NCBI RefSeq assembly: GCF_026914305.1
Contig: NZ_CP113866.1
Coordinates: 690,183 to 754,182, forward strand
Reading direction: 5' to 3'
Length of the DNA: 64,000 nt
Source: Caldicellulosiruptor acetigenus
Lineage (GTDB): Bacteria; Bacillota; Thermoanaerobacteria; Caldicellulosiruptorales; Caldicellulosiruptoraceae
Every line of letters starts with the position of its first letter. Within the stretch, counting starts at the first letter, position 1. The notes under the pieces were generated by a model. The model ran no database searches, was not told where the DNA came from, and was given only the letters and a program-made list of their open reading frames with translations. Shown here one piece after another: positions 27,189 to 37,185 of the stretch. A program made the position numbers and the translations under genes.

Positions 27189-29027
27189 ATGAAAAATATT
27201 GTTATATCAGGATATTATGGACAATTAAATACTGGTGATGAGGCCATACTAAGGGTTTTAATAGATAGACTGAGAGAGTATGAAAGGCAAGAGAATGAAG
27301 ATTTAAATATTATTGTACTTTCATCGAGACCGCAGCTGACAAGTAGTATTTACAATGTAGAGTCTGTAAATAGGAAAAAGATATGGCAGGTTGTAAAGGC
27401 ACTAAAAAGGTGTGATGTTTTTATTTCTGGTGGAGGAAGTCTTTTTCAGAATGAGACAAGCAACAGAAGTCTTTATTATTACCTGTTTCAAATTTTTATT
27501 GCCAAACTGTTTGGCAAGAAGGTTTTTATTTTTTCTCAGGGGATAGGACCAATAAAAAAGTGGTATAATATTTTGATTTTCAAGCATATAATCAAACTTG
27601 CTGATTATATTACAGTAAGAGACTATGACTCTTTTGACCTGTTGCACAGACTAAAGCTTAAAAATAAAGTAGACTTGTCGGCAGACCCTGCATTTTTAAT
27701 GAGTCCTTGCTGTGAGAAGAAAGTTGAAAAATTATTAGAAAAATATAACATAGACTTTAGTAAAAAGACAATAGGGATAGTGGTAAGAAAGTGGAAAAAA
27801 GAAAAAGATATGACCGACAAAATTGCTCAGATTGCGGACATTCTTATAGAAAATGAAGGATATAATGTAGTTTTTATTCCTTTTCAGGGCAAGTGGGACA
27901 TAATAAAGATAAATGAAATTGTTTCAAAAATGAAAACAAAACCATATATTCTTTCTGAAAATCTTCAGCCTCATGAACTTTTAGGTATTTTTAGATATTT
28001 TGATTTAATAGTTGGTATGCGGCTTCACAGCCTCATATTCGCAGCTAAAATGAACAAGAGGTTTGTTGGAATATCCTATGACCCTAAAATTGACAGCTTT
28101 CTTAAAATATATGGTTTAAAACCGGCGGGGTATGTTGACAGTTTTGATGTTAACAATGTGCTTTTGAACATCCAGTACATGCTTCATGAACCAAAAATTC
28201 AAAAGAAGATAGAGCAGACCACCCAGAACTTGGTTCAGAAGGCTGAAAAATCATTTGAGATTTTAAAAGAAGCCTTGGCCTCAATCAAAAAAAGAAAGAG
28301 CATCAATGTTTTGGGTGTAAGAGTCGATTGTATCAATTTTGATAAGGCAAAGAAAAAATGCATTGACTTTTTATCTGCATCTTCACCCAAAGCGGTATTT
28401 ACACCCAATGTAGAGATGATAATGCTGGCCCGAAAGGATGAAAAATTTAGAAAAGTTTTAAATTCGGGCGATTTAAACGTGCCTGACGGTATTGGTGTTG
28501 TGTGGGCTTCAAAGTATTTTGGTGAAAAGCTGTATGAAAGGGTCACAGGTTTTGACCTTATGATGTCTCTTATGCCAGAGCTTGAGAAAAAAAGAGCAAG
28601 AGTATTCTTGCTTGGTGCAAAACCGGGGGTTGCCGAAAAAGCAAAAGAGAATCTGTTAAAACAGTTTAAAAATTTAGAAATTTGTGGGGTTCATCATGGA
28701 TATTTTAGTGAAGAAGAGAATAACACGGTTTTGGAGATTATAAACTCCTCAAAAGCAGATGTTTTATTTGTTGCAATGGGTATGAAAAGACAGGAAGAAT
28801 GGATTTACAAAAATAAAAAGAAGCTCAAATGTAAGCTCATTATGGGTGTTGGTGGCAGCCTTGATGTTTTGTCAGGTGAGGTAAAAAGAGCACCCAAGAT
28901 GTTCCAAAGACTTGGGCTTGAATGGTTTTATAGACTTATGACCCAGCCCTGGAGGTTCAAAAGGATGCTTGCACTTCCTAAATTTGTATTTGTTGTTTTG
29001 AAAAACAGGATATTTGGGGGAAGATAA
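27189..29027 (+). CDS. Fused CsaB-like pyruvyltransferase and TagA/WecG-type glycosyltransferase
   Basis: Residues 1 to about 360 form a CsaB-type polysaccharide pyruvyltransferase: NIVISGYYGQLNTGDEAI, FISGGGSLFQNETSNRSLYY, FIFSQGIGPIKKW and RLHSLIFAAKMNKRFVGISY. Residues from about 375 to 612 form a TagA/WecG/CpsF enzyme: NVLGVRVDCINFDKA, FTPNVEMIMLARKD, NVPDGIGVVWAS and VGGSLDVLSGEVKRAP. The first activity places pyruvate ketals on wall polymer for S-layer anchoring. The second adds N-acetylmannosamine to a lipid-linked GlcNAc. The two are usually separate neighbouring genes. Here the reading frame is continuous across a short linker. The next gene starts directly after the stop codon. Confidence 0.92.
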   Translation: MKNIVISGYYGQLNTGDEAILRVLIDRLREYERQENEDLNIIVLSSRPQLTSSIYNVESVNRKKIWQVVKALKRCDVFISGGGSLFQNETSNRSLYYYLFQIFIAKLFGKKVFIFSQGIGPIKKWYNILIFKHIIKLADYITVRDYDSFDLLHRLKLKNKVDLSADPAFLMSPCCEKKVEKLLEKYNIDFSKKTIGIVVRKWKKEKDMTDKIAQIADILIENEGYNVVFIPFQGKWDIIKINEIVSKMKTKPYILSENLQPHELLGIFRYFDLIVGMRLHSLIFAAKMNKRFVGISYDPKIDSFLKIYGLKPAGYVDSFDVNNVLLNIQYMLHEPKIQKKIEQTTQNLVQKAEKSFEILKEALASIKKRKSINVLGVRVDCINFDKAKKKCIDFLSASSPKAVFTPNVEMIMLARKDEKFRKVLNSGDLNVPDGIGVVWASKYFGEKLYERVTGFDLMMSLMPELEKKRARVFLLGAKPGVAEKAKENLLKQFKNLEICGVHHGYFSEEENNTVLEIINSSKADVLFVAMGMKRQEEWIYKNKKKLKCKLIMGVGGSLDVLSGEVKRAPKMFQRLGLEWFYRLMTQPWRFKRMLALPKFVFVVLKNRIFGGR

Positions 29028-29879
29028 ATGCTTAAAAAAATTTTCAGGGTAATATATGAATATGCTGCAATAACTTTTGGTTCACTTTTGGTTGCACTGT
29101 CTTTGAATCTTTTTCTTGTTCCAAATAAGATTGCAGCTGGTGGTTTTTCGGGTATTGCAACAGTTGTATATTATGTTTCACACTACAAGCTTCCTGTTGG
29201 TATGACAATGCTTGCATTAAACATTCCTGCCTTTATTCTTGGTGTTAGAACAATTGGCGTGGATTTTGGTGTAAAAAGCGTTTATGGGACAGTGATACTT
29301 TCGGTGCTTACAGACATTACAACATTTGTGCCATGCATTACATATGATAAACTTTTGGCGTCGGTGTTTGGTGGAGCGCTGATGGGGATTGGTCTTGCAA
29401 TTGTTCTGTTGTTTGGTGCAACAACTGGTGGAACAGAGATGCTTGCAAAGATAATTCACAAGTTCATTTCATTTATCTCTGTTGGCCAAATTCTTTTGGG
29501 ACTTGACGTTGCTGTTATTGTGCTTGCATCGGTTGTGTTTAAAAACTATGAGCTTGGACTTTGGGCAGTTTTGACCCTCTTTGCATGTTCAAAACTTATT
29601 GACGCGATACTTGAGGGTGTCAACTTTGCAAAGGCGCTAATAATAATCTCAGATAAATCTGACATAATTGCTGAAAAGATTTTAAAGGAGCTTGACAGAG
29701 GTGTAACAGGGCTTCATGGTATTGGGATGTGGACAAAGACAGAGAAAAATGTTCTGCTGTGCGTTGTAAAAAGACATGAGGTGAGCCGTGTCAAAAACCT
29801 TGTCAAGAGCATTGACCAGAGAGCATTTGTGATTTTGACAGATGTTCGTGAGGTTTTAGGTGAAGGTTTTTCTGTTTGA
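29028..29879 (+). CDS. YitT family membrane protein (DUF161 and DUF2179)
   Basis: Integral membrane protein of unknown function. The N-terminal half has five or six hydrophobic helices, including FGSLLVALSLNLFLVPNKIA and GGTEMLAKIIHKF. The C-terminal DUF2179 domain contains KILKELDRGVTGLHGIGMW and VKRHEVSRVKNLVKSIDQRA, a PII-like fold. Its 283 residues are typical. Its ATG immediately follows the stop codon of the CsaB-TagA gene, implying translational coupling, but a functional link is unproven. Confidence 0.93.
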   Translation: MLKKIFRVIYEYAAITFGSLLVALSLNLFLVPNKIAAGGFSGIATVVYYVSHYKLPVGMTMLALNIPAFILGVRTIGVDFGVKSVYGTVILSVLTDITTFVPCITYDKLLASVFGGALMGIGLAIVLLFGATTGGTEMLAKIIHKFISFISVGQILLGLDVAVIVLASVVFKNYELGLWAVLTLFACSKLIDAILEGVNFAKALIIISDKSDIIAEKILKELDRGVTGLHGIGMWTKTEKNVLLCVVKRHEVSRVKNLVKSIDQRAFVILTDVREVLGEGFSV

Positions 29880-29904
29880 GAAAAAAATGATTTGATGGTA
29901 TAAT
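29876..29904 (+). promoter_or_regulatory. Promoter of the transketolase genes
   Basis: TTGAGA (29876-29881), a 17-base spacer and TATAAT (29899-29904). The -35 box overlaps the stop codon of the YitT gene. Confidence 0.7.
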
Positions 29905-29991
29905 ATAAAGAAAAAAGATACTAAGAACACCAATTAACAGGCAAAAACCAACCCAAAAATTGTATTTTGCAAAGGAGGTTTAAAAGCTAAG

Positions 29992-30840
29992 ATGGACAAG
30001 GCAAAAGAACTTGAACTCAAAAAGATAGCGACTGAAATAAGAAAGAGCATAATTATTCAAACTGCATCGGCAGGGTCTGGTCATCCTGGCGGGTCGCTCT
30101 CTGGCGTTGAAATTTTGACATATCTTTACTTTGTTGAGATGAACATTGACCCGAAAAATCCAAAAGACCCCAACAGAGACAGATTTGTTCTTTCCAAAGG
30201 TCACGCATCCCCTCTTTTGTATGCTGTTTTGGCTGAAAAGGGTTTCATCAACAAAGATGAGCTTACAGGCTTCAGACAAATTCATTCAAATTTGCAGGGC
30301 CATCCTGACATGAAAAAAGTGCCTGGAGTTGAAATGTCAACAGGGTCACTTGGGCAAGGTTTGTCTGTTGCAAACGGTATGGCATTGGCTGCAAAGCTGG
30401 ATGGAAAAGACTATAGAGTTTATGTTTTGCTTGGTGATGGTGAGATTCAGGAAGGTCAAATTTGGGAAGCTGCCATGACTGCTGCTCATTACAAACTTGA
30501 CAATCTTACAGCCTTTTTAGACCACAATGGGCTTCAGATAGATGGAAAAATCACAGAGGTTATGTCCCCCGAGCCTGTTGATGAGAAGTTCAAAGCATTT
30601 GGCTGGCATGTGATAAAAATAGACGGACATGATTTTAATCAGATTGAAAAGGCTGTAAACGAGGCAAAAACAATAAAAGGGAAACCAACAATCATAATTG
30701 CTGAAACAGTGAAGGGCAAAGGCGTATCTTTTATGGAAAATGAAGCTGGCTGGCATGGAACAGCACCAAATAAAGAGCAGGCACAAAAAGCTTTAGAGGA
30801 GCTACAAAAGCAGCTAGAAAGTTTGGAGGTGCAAGGATAA
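29992..30840 (+). CDS. Transketolase, N-terminal subunit
   Basis: Thiamine diphosphate-binding subunit of a split transketolase of the pentose phosphate pathway, needed for xylose and arabinose use. [51 protein letters not shown] and the ThDP motif [15 protein letters not shown] with [11 protein letters not shown] are visible. The protein has 282 residues. ATG 29992 follows AAAGGAGGT by about 11 bases. The C-terminal subunit starts one base after the stop codon. This two-gene form is normal in many anaerobes and is not a frameshift. Confidence 0.96.
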   Translation: MDKAKELELKKIATEIRKSIIIQTASAGSGHPGGSLSGVEILTYLYFVEMNIDPKNPKDPNRDRFVLSKGHASPLLYAVLAEKGFINKDELTGFRQIHSNLQGHPDMKKVPGVEMSTGSLGQGLSVANGMALAAKLDGKDYRVYVLLGDGEIQEGQIWEAAMTAAHYKLDNLTAFLDHNGLQIDGKITEVMSPEPVDEKFKAFGWHVIKIDGHDFNQIEKAVNEAKTIKGKPTIIIAETVKGKGVSFMENEAGWHGTAPNKEQAQKALEELQKQLESLEVQG

Positions 30841-30841
30841 G

Positions 30842-31783
30842 ATGGCAAAGATAGCGACAAGAGAAGCATATGGTCAGGCATTGGCTGAGTTTGGTGAAGT
30901 ATACAAAGACATTGTTGTGCTTGATGCTGACCTTTCAAAATCAACAAGGACAGAGATTTTCAAAAAGAAATTTCCTGACAGGTTTTTCAATATAGGAATT
31001 GCAGAACAGGACCTTATGGCAACAGCAGCAGGACTTGCAACATGCGGCAAGATTCCGTTTGCAAGCACATTTGCAGTATTTGCCGCTGGAAGAGCTTATG
31101 ACCAGGTGAGAAACTCAATAGGTTATCCACATCTAAATGTCAAGATTGGAGCATCACATGCAGGTGTATCAATCGGCGAAGATGGAGCATCGCATCAGAT
31201 GCTTGAAGATATAGCTTTGATGAGAGTAATCCCTGGGATGGTGGTACTCTCTCCTTCTGATGCAGCATCCACATATGAGTGTGTAAGACTTGCAATTGAG
31301 CATGAAGGCCCTGTTTATATTCGTCTGGGCAGACTCGGTGTTGAGGAGATTTACAAAAAAGGAGAGCTAAAGCTCACTCTTGGCAAAGGCATTGTTCTTC
31401 AAAAAGGTACAGATGTTGGAATTTTGGCAACAGGGCTGATGGTCCATGAAGCTATAAAGGCTGCAAAAATGTTACAGGATGAGGGAAATTCAGTATATCT
31501 TGTTGACATGCCGTGCATAAAACCAATTGATGTTGATTTGATTTTAGATGTTGCAAAAGTGACTGGCTGCATTGTCACAGCAGAAGAGCACAATGTGCTG
31601 GGTGGTTTTGGAAGTGCTGTTTCTGAGGTTTTGATTCAAAACTATCCTGTACCGGTAAAAATGGTTGGTGTAAATGATGAGTTTGGAAGATCAGGTAAGC
31701 CTGAAGATGTTCTAAAATACTATAAGCTTACAGCAGAGGAGATTGTAAATAAAGCAAAAGAGGTTATGAAGATGAAAAAATAA
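30842..31783 (+). CDS. Transketolase, C-terminal subunit
   Basis: Pyrimidine-binding and C-terminal domains of the split transketolase. Markers are DLSKSTRTEIFKKKFPDRF, FNIGIAEQDLMATAAGLA (with the catalytic Glu that activates thiamine), SHAGVSIGEDGASHQMLEDI and the C-terminal TAEEHNVLGGFGSAVSEV. It has 313 residues and pairs with the preceding subunit, with no gap between them. In this genome context it channels the pentoses released by the neighbouring arabinosidases and xylosidases. A strong terminator follows. Confidence 0.96.
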   Translation: MAKIATREAYGQALAEFGEVYKDIVVLDADLSKSTRTEIFKKKFPDRFFNIGIAEQDLMATAAGLATCGKIPFASTFAVFAAGRAYDQVRNSIGYPHLNVKIGASHAGVSIGEDGASHQMLEDIALMRVIPGMVVLSPSDAASTYECVRLAIEHEGPVYIRLGRLGVEEIYKKGELKLTLGKGIVLQKGTDVGILATGLMVHEAIKAAKMLQDEGNSVYLVDMPCIKPIDVDLILDVAKVTGCIVTAEEHNVLGGFGSAVSEVLIQNYPVPVKMVGVNDEFGRSGKPEDVLKYYKLTAEEIVNKAKEVMKMKK

Positions 31784-31808
31784 ATAAGAATATCGAGAGA
31801 TGAAAATG

Positions 31809-31848
31809 AGCTGCCGCAATTTTTGAAAAAGCGGCAGCTTTTTATTTT
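31809..31848 (+). terminator. Terminator of the transketolase operon
   Basis: AGCTGCCGC (31809-31817) and GCGGCAGCT (31831-31839) form a 9-bp stem, followed by TTTTATTTT. Confidence 0.92.
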
Positions 31849-31926
31849 GTTGTAGTTGTGTTAAAATCTAATTGAGACTCATATATTGCTTTTGTTTAAA
31901 ACATACAATAAAGTGGGGAAATCACA

Positions 31927-32784
31927 ATGGATGAAAGACTAAAGCTCAAAGAAAAGGTTCAGCATGGCAGTGCTGTGTTTCCTATAAATGTGTATGAAAA
32001 AATATTTGTTCATGAAAACAATACCCTTCTTCCTCACTGGCATGATGAATTTGAGATAGTCTATCTTGAAAAAGGAACAGCAAGTTTTAGAGTTGATGGC
32101 AAAGAATATTTTTTGGGACCAAAACAGTTTTTATTTGTCAACTGTGGCTCAATTCACGGTGGAAAAGCTGAAGAAAATCCAGAGCCTTATGCTATTGTGT
32201 TCAATTTAAGCATGCTCTTTTCTGAAGGCCCAGATATATGCAAAAACAAATACTTGCAATCTATTTTAGAAAGAAAAGCGCTTGTTCAAAATAAGTTTGA
32301 TGACTCTTGTGTTGGAGAGCTGATTTCAAACATAATAACAGTGTGGAAAGAAAGAAAAAAAGGTTATGAACTCTTAGTAAAAGGCTATTTATTTGTCATA
32401 TTTTATCATCTTTTTAATAAAGGATATATAACAGCCGGTGGTGCTGATAGAGAGCTTGATTTGAAACTTGAAAAGATAAAATCCGCACTTGATTACATCA
32501 ATTCTCACTATTCATCTGAACTTGATATTGACCTGCTTGCAAAGCTCGCAAACCTGAGCAAATTCTATTTTTGTCGTCTTTTTAAGGAGATTACTCATCT
32601 TACACCAGTTGATTACATAAACAAGTTCAGGGTTGAAAAGGCAATAGAGCTTATCAAAAACACAAACATGAGTATTTCTGAGATTGCATTTGAAGTAGGT
32701 TTTAACAATGTAAGTTACTTTATCAAAGTGTTTAAAGAGTATGTGGGCATTACTCCGTTCAAATACAAGAAAAATATCTTGTAA
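31927..32784 (+). CDS. AraC-family transcriptional regulator with cupin domain
   Basis: One-component sugar regulator. The N-terminal cupin-like ligand domain (about residues 1-150) contains LLPHWHDEFEIVYLEKG and FLFVNCGSIHGGKAE. The C-terminal double helix-turn-helix domain reads LAKLANLSKFYFCRLFKEIT and ISEIAFEVGFNNVSYFIKVF, followed by GITPFKYK. It has 285 residues. It precedes the YicI-type xylosidase by about 240 bases on the same strand and is a good candidate to control that gene. The ligand is unknown. Confidence 0.92.
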   Translation: MDERLKLKEKVQHGSAVFPINVYEKIFVHENNTLLPHWHDEFEIVYLEKGTASFRVDGKEYFLGPKQFLFVNCGSIHGGKAEENPEPYAIVFNLSMLFSEGPDICKNKYLQSILERKALVQNKFDDSCVGELISNIITVWKERKKGYELLVKGYLFVIFYHLFNKGYITAGGADRELDLKLEKIKSALDYINSHYSSELDIDLLAKLANLSKFYFCRLFKEITHLTPVDYINKFRVEKAIELIKNTNMSISEIAFEVGFNNVSYFIKVFKEYVGITPFKYKKNIL

Positions 32785-33026
32785 TTTTCACCTCAATATT
32801 AATGTACTCCGAATCATTATACCTCAAATTATTATACTTTAAAATATAGTACTAAAAAAAATGGATAATAATCCCATGGTACTTGTTTAGAGCAAGGTAT
32901 TTATACTTTTTTGCAAAAGAGTATGAGAAGTAAGAAAAGAGGTCTTTTATAATAAGACTAGATTATTTCCAAACTTCTCTTTAACAATGATCCATTTTCA
33001 CTCTAAATAAGGGGGAATTACTTGAA

Positions 33027-35345
33027 ATGAAATTTACAGACGGTTTTTGGCGTGTCAAAGAAGGAATAAGATTATATCATCCAGCTCATGTGTATGATTA
33101 TGAAGTTGCAAAAGATTCAGTTACTATTTTCGCACCGGCTCACTTCATTACAAACAGAGGGCAAACACTTCAAGGTCCTGTTTTTACCATACGATTCTCT
33201 TCACCTTTTGAGGATGTTATAAGAGTGCAAATTTGGCACTACAAAGGACAAAAGGATAAAAAGCCATATTTTGAATTTCATCAAGAAGAAGGATACTGTC
33301 CTTCAATAGAAGATTTTTCAGATAATATAGTAATAACAAGTGGAAAGCTCAAAGCTACCATTAATAAAAAAGGCGGATGGGGGGTAACATATTACTACCA
33401 AGATAAATATCTAACAAAAAATGGTTGTAAATATTTTGGCTATGCAATCATGCCTGATAATACTGCTTACATGAGAGAACAGCTTTCTTTGAGTGTTGGC
33501 GAGTGCGTTTACGGGCTGGGCGAAAGGTTTACTCCTTTTGTTAAAAACGGACAAGTGGTTGATATGTGGAACGAAGATGGTGGTACAATTTCTGAGCTTG
33601 CTTACAAGAACATTCCTTTTTACATCACAAACCGTGGGTATGGTGTTTTTGTCAATGACCCGGGACGTGTGTCGTTTGAGGTTGCATCTGAGAATGTCGA
33701 GAGAGTTCAGTTTTCTGTGGAAGGTGAATATTTGGAGTATTTCATAGTTGGTGGCAGCGATATGAAAAATGTTTTAGAAAATTACACAAAGCTGACAGGA
33801 AGGCCAAGTCTTCCACCTGCATGGTCTTTTGGGCTGTGGCTTACAACCTCATTTACTACAAACTATGATGAGAAAACAGTCACAAGTTTTATAGATGGAA
33901 TGATTGAAAGAGATATTCCACTTCATGTATTCCATTTTGACTGTTTCTGGATGAAAGATATGCACTGGGTTGACTTTGAATGGGACAAAAGAGTTTTCCC
34001 AGACCCGAAAAATATGCTTGAAAGATTAAAAGAAAAGGGAGTTAAAATTTGTGTTTGGATAAATCCTTATGTGTCTCAGCTTTCAAAACTTTTTGATGAG
34101 GGAAAAGAGAAAGGATATTTTCTAAAAAAACCAAACGGAGATATTTGGCAGACAGATAGCTGGCAACCTGGTATGGCTATTGTTGATTTTACAAACCCAG
34201 AGGCGTGCAAGTGGTATGCAGAAAAGCTCAAAGATCTAATTAGAATGGGGGTTGACTGTTTTAAGACAGATTTTGGTGAAAGAATTCCAACAGATGTTGT
34301 ATACTTTGATGGTTCTGACCCTCAAAAGATGCACAACTATTACACATACCTTTACAACAAGACTGTGTTTGAGACGCTTCAAGAGGCGTTTGGCAAAGGA
34401 AATGCAGCAGTGTTTGCAAGGTCAGCAACAGCAGGAAGCCAGAAATTTCCTGTACACTGGGGTGGAGACTGTTTGGCTTCATATGAGTCCATGGCAGAAA
34501 CACTCAGGGGTGGTCTTTCACTTTCACTTTGCGGGTTTGGTTTTTGGAGTCATGACATAGGTGGCTTTGAGAGCACAGCCACAGCAGACCTTTATAAAAG
34601 ATGGGTGGCATTTGGGCTTTTGTCTTCACACAGCAGACTTCATGGGAATTCTGCCTATAAAGTTCCATGGCTTTATGACGAAGAGGCGGTTGATGTACTT
34701 AGGTTCTTTACAAAATTAAAATGCAAGCTTATGCCATACATCTTTTCAGCGGCTGTAGAAGCGACAGAAAGAGGAATTCCTGTTTTAAGACCAATGGTCT
34801 TAGAGTTTCCTGACGACCCAGCATGCCTTTATCTTGACAGGCAATATATGCTTGGAGACAGCCTTTTAGTTGCACCAGTCTTTTCAAAAGATGGATATGT
34901 TGAGTATTATGTGCCAGAAGGGGTTTGGACAAATATTCTGACAGGAAAAAAGATTGAAGGTGGCAGATGGAGAAAAGAAAAGCACGGCTATTTTAGCCTT
35001 CCACTTTTAGCAAGGCCAAATACTATAATCCCAATGGGAAGTGTAGACACAAAACCCGACTATGATTATGCTGATAATGTGGTGCTCAATGTTTACCATA
35101 TTGATAGCGGGAAAACTGTGAAGTCTCAGGTAAGAAATACAGAAGGTAAGGCAGAAGTTGAAATTGAAGTGATAAGGGATAAAGATATTATTTATGTGAC
35201 AAAGATAAAGGATACGAAAAAACCATGGAGTTTGTATTTTGATTCTCTAAAGATAGAAGCTTTGTCAGGAGCAAGTGTAGAGGTCAAAGAAAAAGGCAGC
35301 AGAGTAATTATTAGTGACGATACTGCTGTATTGAAAGTAATTTGA
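33027..35345 (+). CDS. yicI: GH31 alpha-xylosidase, YicI type
   Basis: Removes alpha-1,6-linked xylose from the non-reducing end of isoprimeverose-type units, the repeating side chain of xyloglucan. The catalytic nucleophile is D415 in FKTDFGERIPTD and the acid/base D481 in HWGGDCLASYESM. These sit one residue from the positions in E. coli YicI (416 and 482), and KTDFGE is the alpha-xylosidase signature. LHGNSAYKVPWLYDEEA also fits. At 772 residues it has the usual four-domain length. There is no signal peptide, so it acts on imported oligosaccharides. AGGGGGAATTA precedes ATG 33027. The sensor kinase gene lies 60 bases downstream. Confidence 0.95.
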   Translation: MKFTDGFWRVKEGIRLYHPAHVYDYEVAKDSVTIFAPAHFITNRGQTLQGPVFTIRFSSPFEDVIRVQIWHYKGQKDKKPYFEFHQEEGYCPSIEDFSDNIVITSGKLKATINKKGGWGVTYYYQDKYLTKNGCKYFGYAIMPDNTAYMREQLSLSVGECVYGLGERFTPFVKNGQVVDMWNEDGGTISELAYKNIPFYITNRGYGVFVNDPGRVSFEVASENVERVQFSVEGEYLEYFIVGGSDMKNVLENYTKLTGRPSLPPAWSFGLWLTTSFTTNYDEKTVTSFIDGMIERDIPLHVFHFDCFWMKDMHWVDFEWDKRVFPDPKNMLERLKEKGVKICVWINPYVSQLSKLFDEGKEKGYFLKKPNGDIWQTDSWQPGMAIVDFTNPEACKWYAEKLKDLIRMGVDCFKTDFGERIPTDVVYFDGSDPQKMHNYYTYLYNKTVFETLQEAFGKGNAAVFARSATAGSQKFPVHWGGDCLASYESMAETLRGGLSLSLCGFGFWSHDIGGFESTATADLYKRWVAFGLLSSHSRLHGNSAYKVPWLYDEEAVDVLRFFTKLKCKLMPYIFSAAVEATERGIPVLRPMVLEFPDDPACLYLDRQYMLGDSLLVAPVFSKDGYVEYYVPEGVWTNILTGKKIEGGRWRKEKHGYFSLPLLARPNTIIPMGSVDTKPDYDYADNVVLNVYHIDSGKTVKSQVRNTEGKAEVEIEVIRDKDIIYVTKIKDTKKPWSLYFDSLKIEALSGASVEVKEKGSRVIISDDTAVLKVI

Positions 35346-35418
35346 TTTTTTCCATTGCTTTTGAAAAAATTTTTAAGCTAAAATGAAAACATGACCAGCT
35401 TTATGTGTGGTGAAAGGT

Positions 35419-37182
35419 ATGAAAAGCCTTCTTACAAATCTTCAAATGAGGAAAAAATTTATACTGGCATTTCTCATATCAGCATTTATTCCCCAAATTA
35501 TTTTGGGGATTATTCTTTTTTTAAATCTTCATTCTATTGCTTTGGAAAATGCAGTGAGTAATACAAAAAGGAACGTCCAGGATGTAAAAAATAAGCTCTT
35601 AGATGTTTTACAAAATGCTGTGGATATTTCAAACAAGCTATACCTTGATAAAAAATTATTAGGTATACTTTCTACTGAGTATAATGACATATCAAAGCTA
35701 TATGAAGATTATACATCGTATACAGAATTTTCTAATTTGATCTCCATATATTACAAAAATATTCATGCTATTAGAGTATTTGCTTTTAATCCAACACTTC
35801 TCGAGACAGGGGAGTTTGTGAAAATAGATGACTTTGTTAGAAGACAAAAGTGGTTTGTTCATGCAGTTGAAAAAGATGGTAAAATATTATGGGAACTTGT
35901 CTTTGATAATGACCCCTTCAGACCACAGTATTATTTTAGTTTGGTAAGGCTAATTAAGAATTCTTTTGGAGAGAAACTTGGTGTAATGGTAATTTACATA
36001 AAAAAGGAAAGAATTGATGAGATTCTCTCTCAAAACGGAAACACCATTGTTGTTACTGATAAAGGAACCATAGTTGCAGCAAACGATCAAAATTTGGTTG
36101 GTAAAAGTATAGATATAACACCTTTTGGTGGGGATGATAGGTTAGTTGAGAGTGTCAAGATAAACCAGCAAGATTTTATGGCTTTTGTTGGAACTATTAT
36201 GCCGAATGTAACAAGTGGCAATTACTTAAAAATTATTTCTTTTTTCTCTAAAAAAGAAATTTTTAAGGTACCAAATAGAATATCACTTTTTGCGTTCGGT
36301 GTGATAACAACAGATTTATTAATTTCTTTATTCTTGATGCTTCTTTTTTCAAAGTTTATTACTGACAGGTTAACTGTATTAAATGAAAAAGTAAATCAGA
36401 TTTCACATGGGCACCTTGACACCAGCATAGAAATTCTGGGAAAAGATGAAATAGGTCAGCTTGCAGAAAATGTAAGTGAAATGGCAAAAAATATTAAAAA
36501 TCTTATTGAACAGGTTTATTTAGCAGAGATTCAAAAACAACAAATACTCACCAAACAACGGGAGATTCAGTTTGAAATGCTATCAAGCCAGATAAATCCT
36601 CACTTTCTCTTTAATACCCTTGAAGCAATAAGAATGAAAGCAGTTTGTAACGGACAAGAAGAAATTTCACATATTGTATATCTTCTGAGTAACCTGTTAA
36701 GAAGAAGCATAACAGTAAGTTCAGAACTGATTTCATTGAAAGAAGAGGTAGAATTTGTTCAACAGTTTTTGGAGATTCAAAAATTCAGATTTGGAGATAG
36801 AATAGATTTTGATATTCAGGTTGATGAAGAACTTTTTGATTATAAGATACTACCTTTTATAATACAACCTCTTGTAGAGAATTCGATTAAGCACGGAATT
36901 GAACCTAAAGTTGGAAAGGGTTATATTAGTATCAGAATTTTCAAAAGAGAAGAAAAAATAGTAATTAAGGTTGAGGATAATGGAATTGGAATGAAGGAAG
37001 ATGAATACGAAAAGCTTATTTCAAGGCTCAAGTCAGATCAAAAGGATGCTCATGTAGGACTTAAAAATGTATACACAAGGTTGAAATTGTTTTATGGTAA
37101 TGAATTTGAGTTTTTAGTCAAAAGTAAATTTGAAAGTGGAACAGTGGTTGAAATAATTGTTCCAAGGAAAGGAGATGAATAG
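35419..37182 (+). CDS. YesM-like sensor histidine kinase
   Basis: Membrane sensor of the LytS/YesM class that pairs with AraC-type response regulators to control sugar transporters. A first membrane helix lies near residues 13-35 (FILAFLISAFIPQIILGIIL), then an extracellular Cache-like domain of about 240 residues, and a second helix with ITTDLLISLFLMLLF. After that come HAMP, the His_kinase phosphoacceptor in QINPHFLFNTLEAIRMK, and a HATPase domain with IIQPLVENSIKHGIEPK and EDNGIGM. The start is uncertain: GTG 35407, GTG 35410 and ATG 35419 are all possible and none has a strong ribosome site. It overlaps functionally with the next gene, 3 bases downstream. Confidence 0.92.
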   Translation: MKSLLTNLQMRKKFILAFLISAFIPQIILGIILFLNLHSIALENAVSNTKRNVQDVKNKLLDVLQNAVDISNKLYLDKKLLGILSTEYNDISKLYEDYTSYTEFSNLISIYYKNIHAIRVFAFNPTLLETGEFVKIDDFVRRQKWFVHAVEKDGKILWELVFDNDPFRPQYYFSLVRLIKNSFGEKLGVMVIYIKKERIDEILSQNGNTIVVTDKGTIVAANDQNLVGKSIDITPFGGDDRLVESVKINQQDFMAFVGTIMPNVTSGNYLKIISFFSKKEIFKVPNRISLFAFGVITTDLLISLFLMLLFSKFITDRLTVLNEKVNQISHGHLDTSIEILGKDEIGQLAENVSEMAKNIKNLIEQVYLAEIQKQQILTKQREIQFEMLSSQINPHFLFNTLEAIRMKAVCNGQEEISHIVYLLSNLLRRSITVSSELISLKEEVEFVQQFLEIQKFRFGDRIDFDIQVDEELFDYKILPFIIQPLVENSIKHGIEPKVGKGYISIRIFKREEKIVIKVEDNGIGMKEDEYEKLISRLKSDQKDAHVGLKNVYTRLKLFYGNEFEFLVKSKFESGTVVEIIVPRKGDE

Positions 37183-37185
37183 AAT

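Noticed and set aside
29992-31783. Transketolase as a frameshifted single gene
   Set aside because: Each half has its own start with complete domains. Split transketolase is common in anaerobes and archaea.
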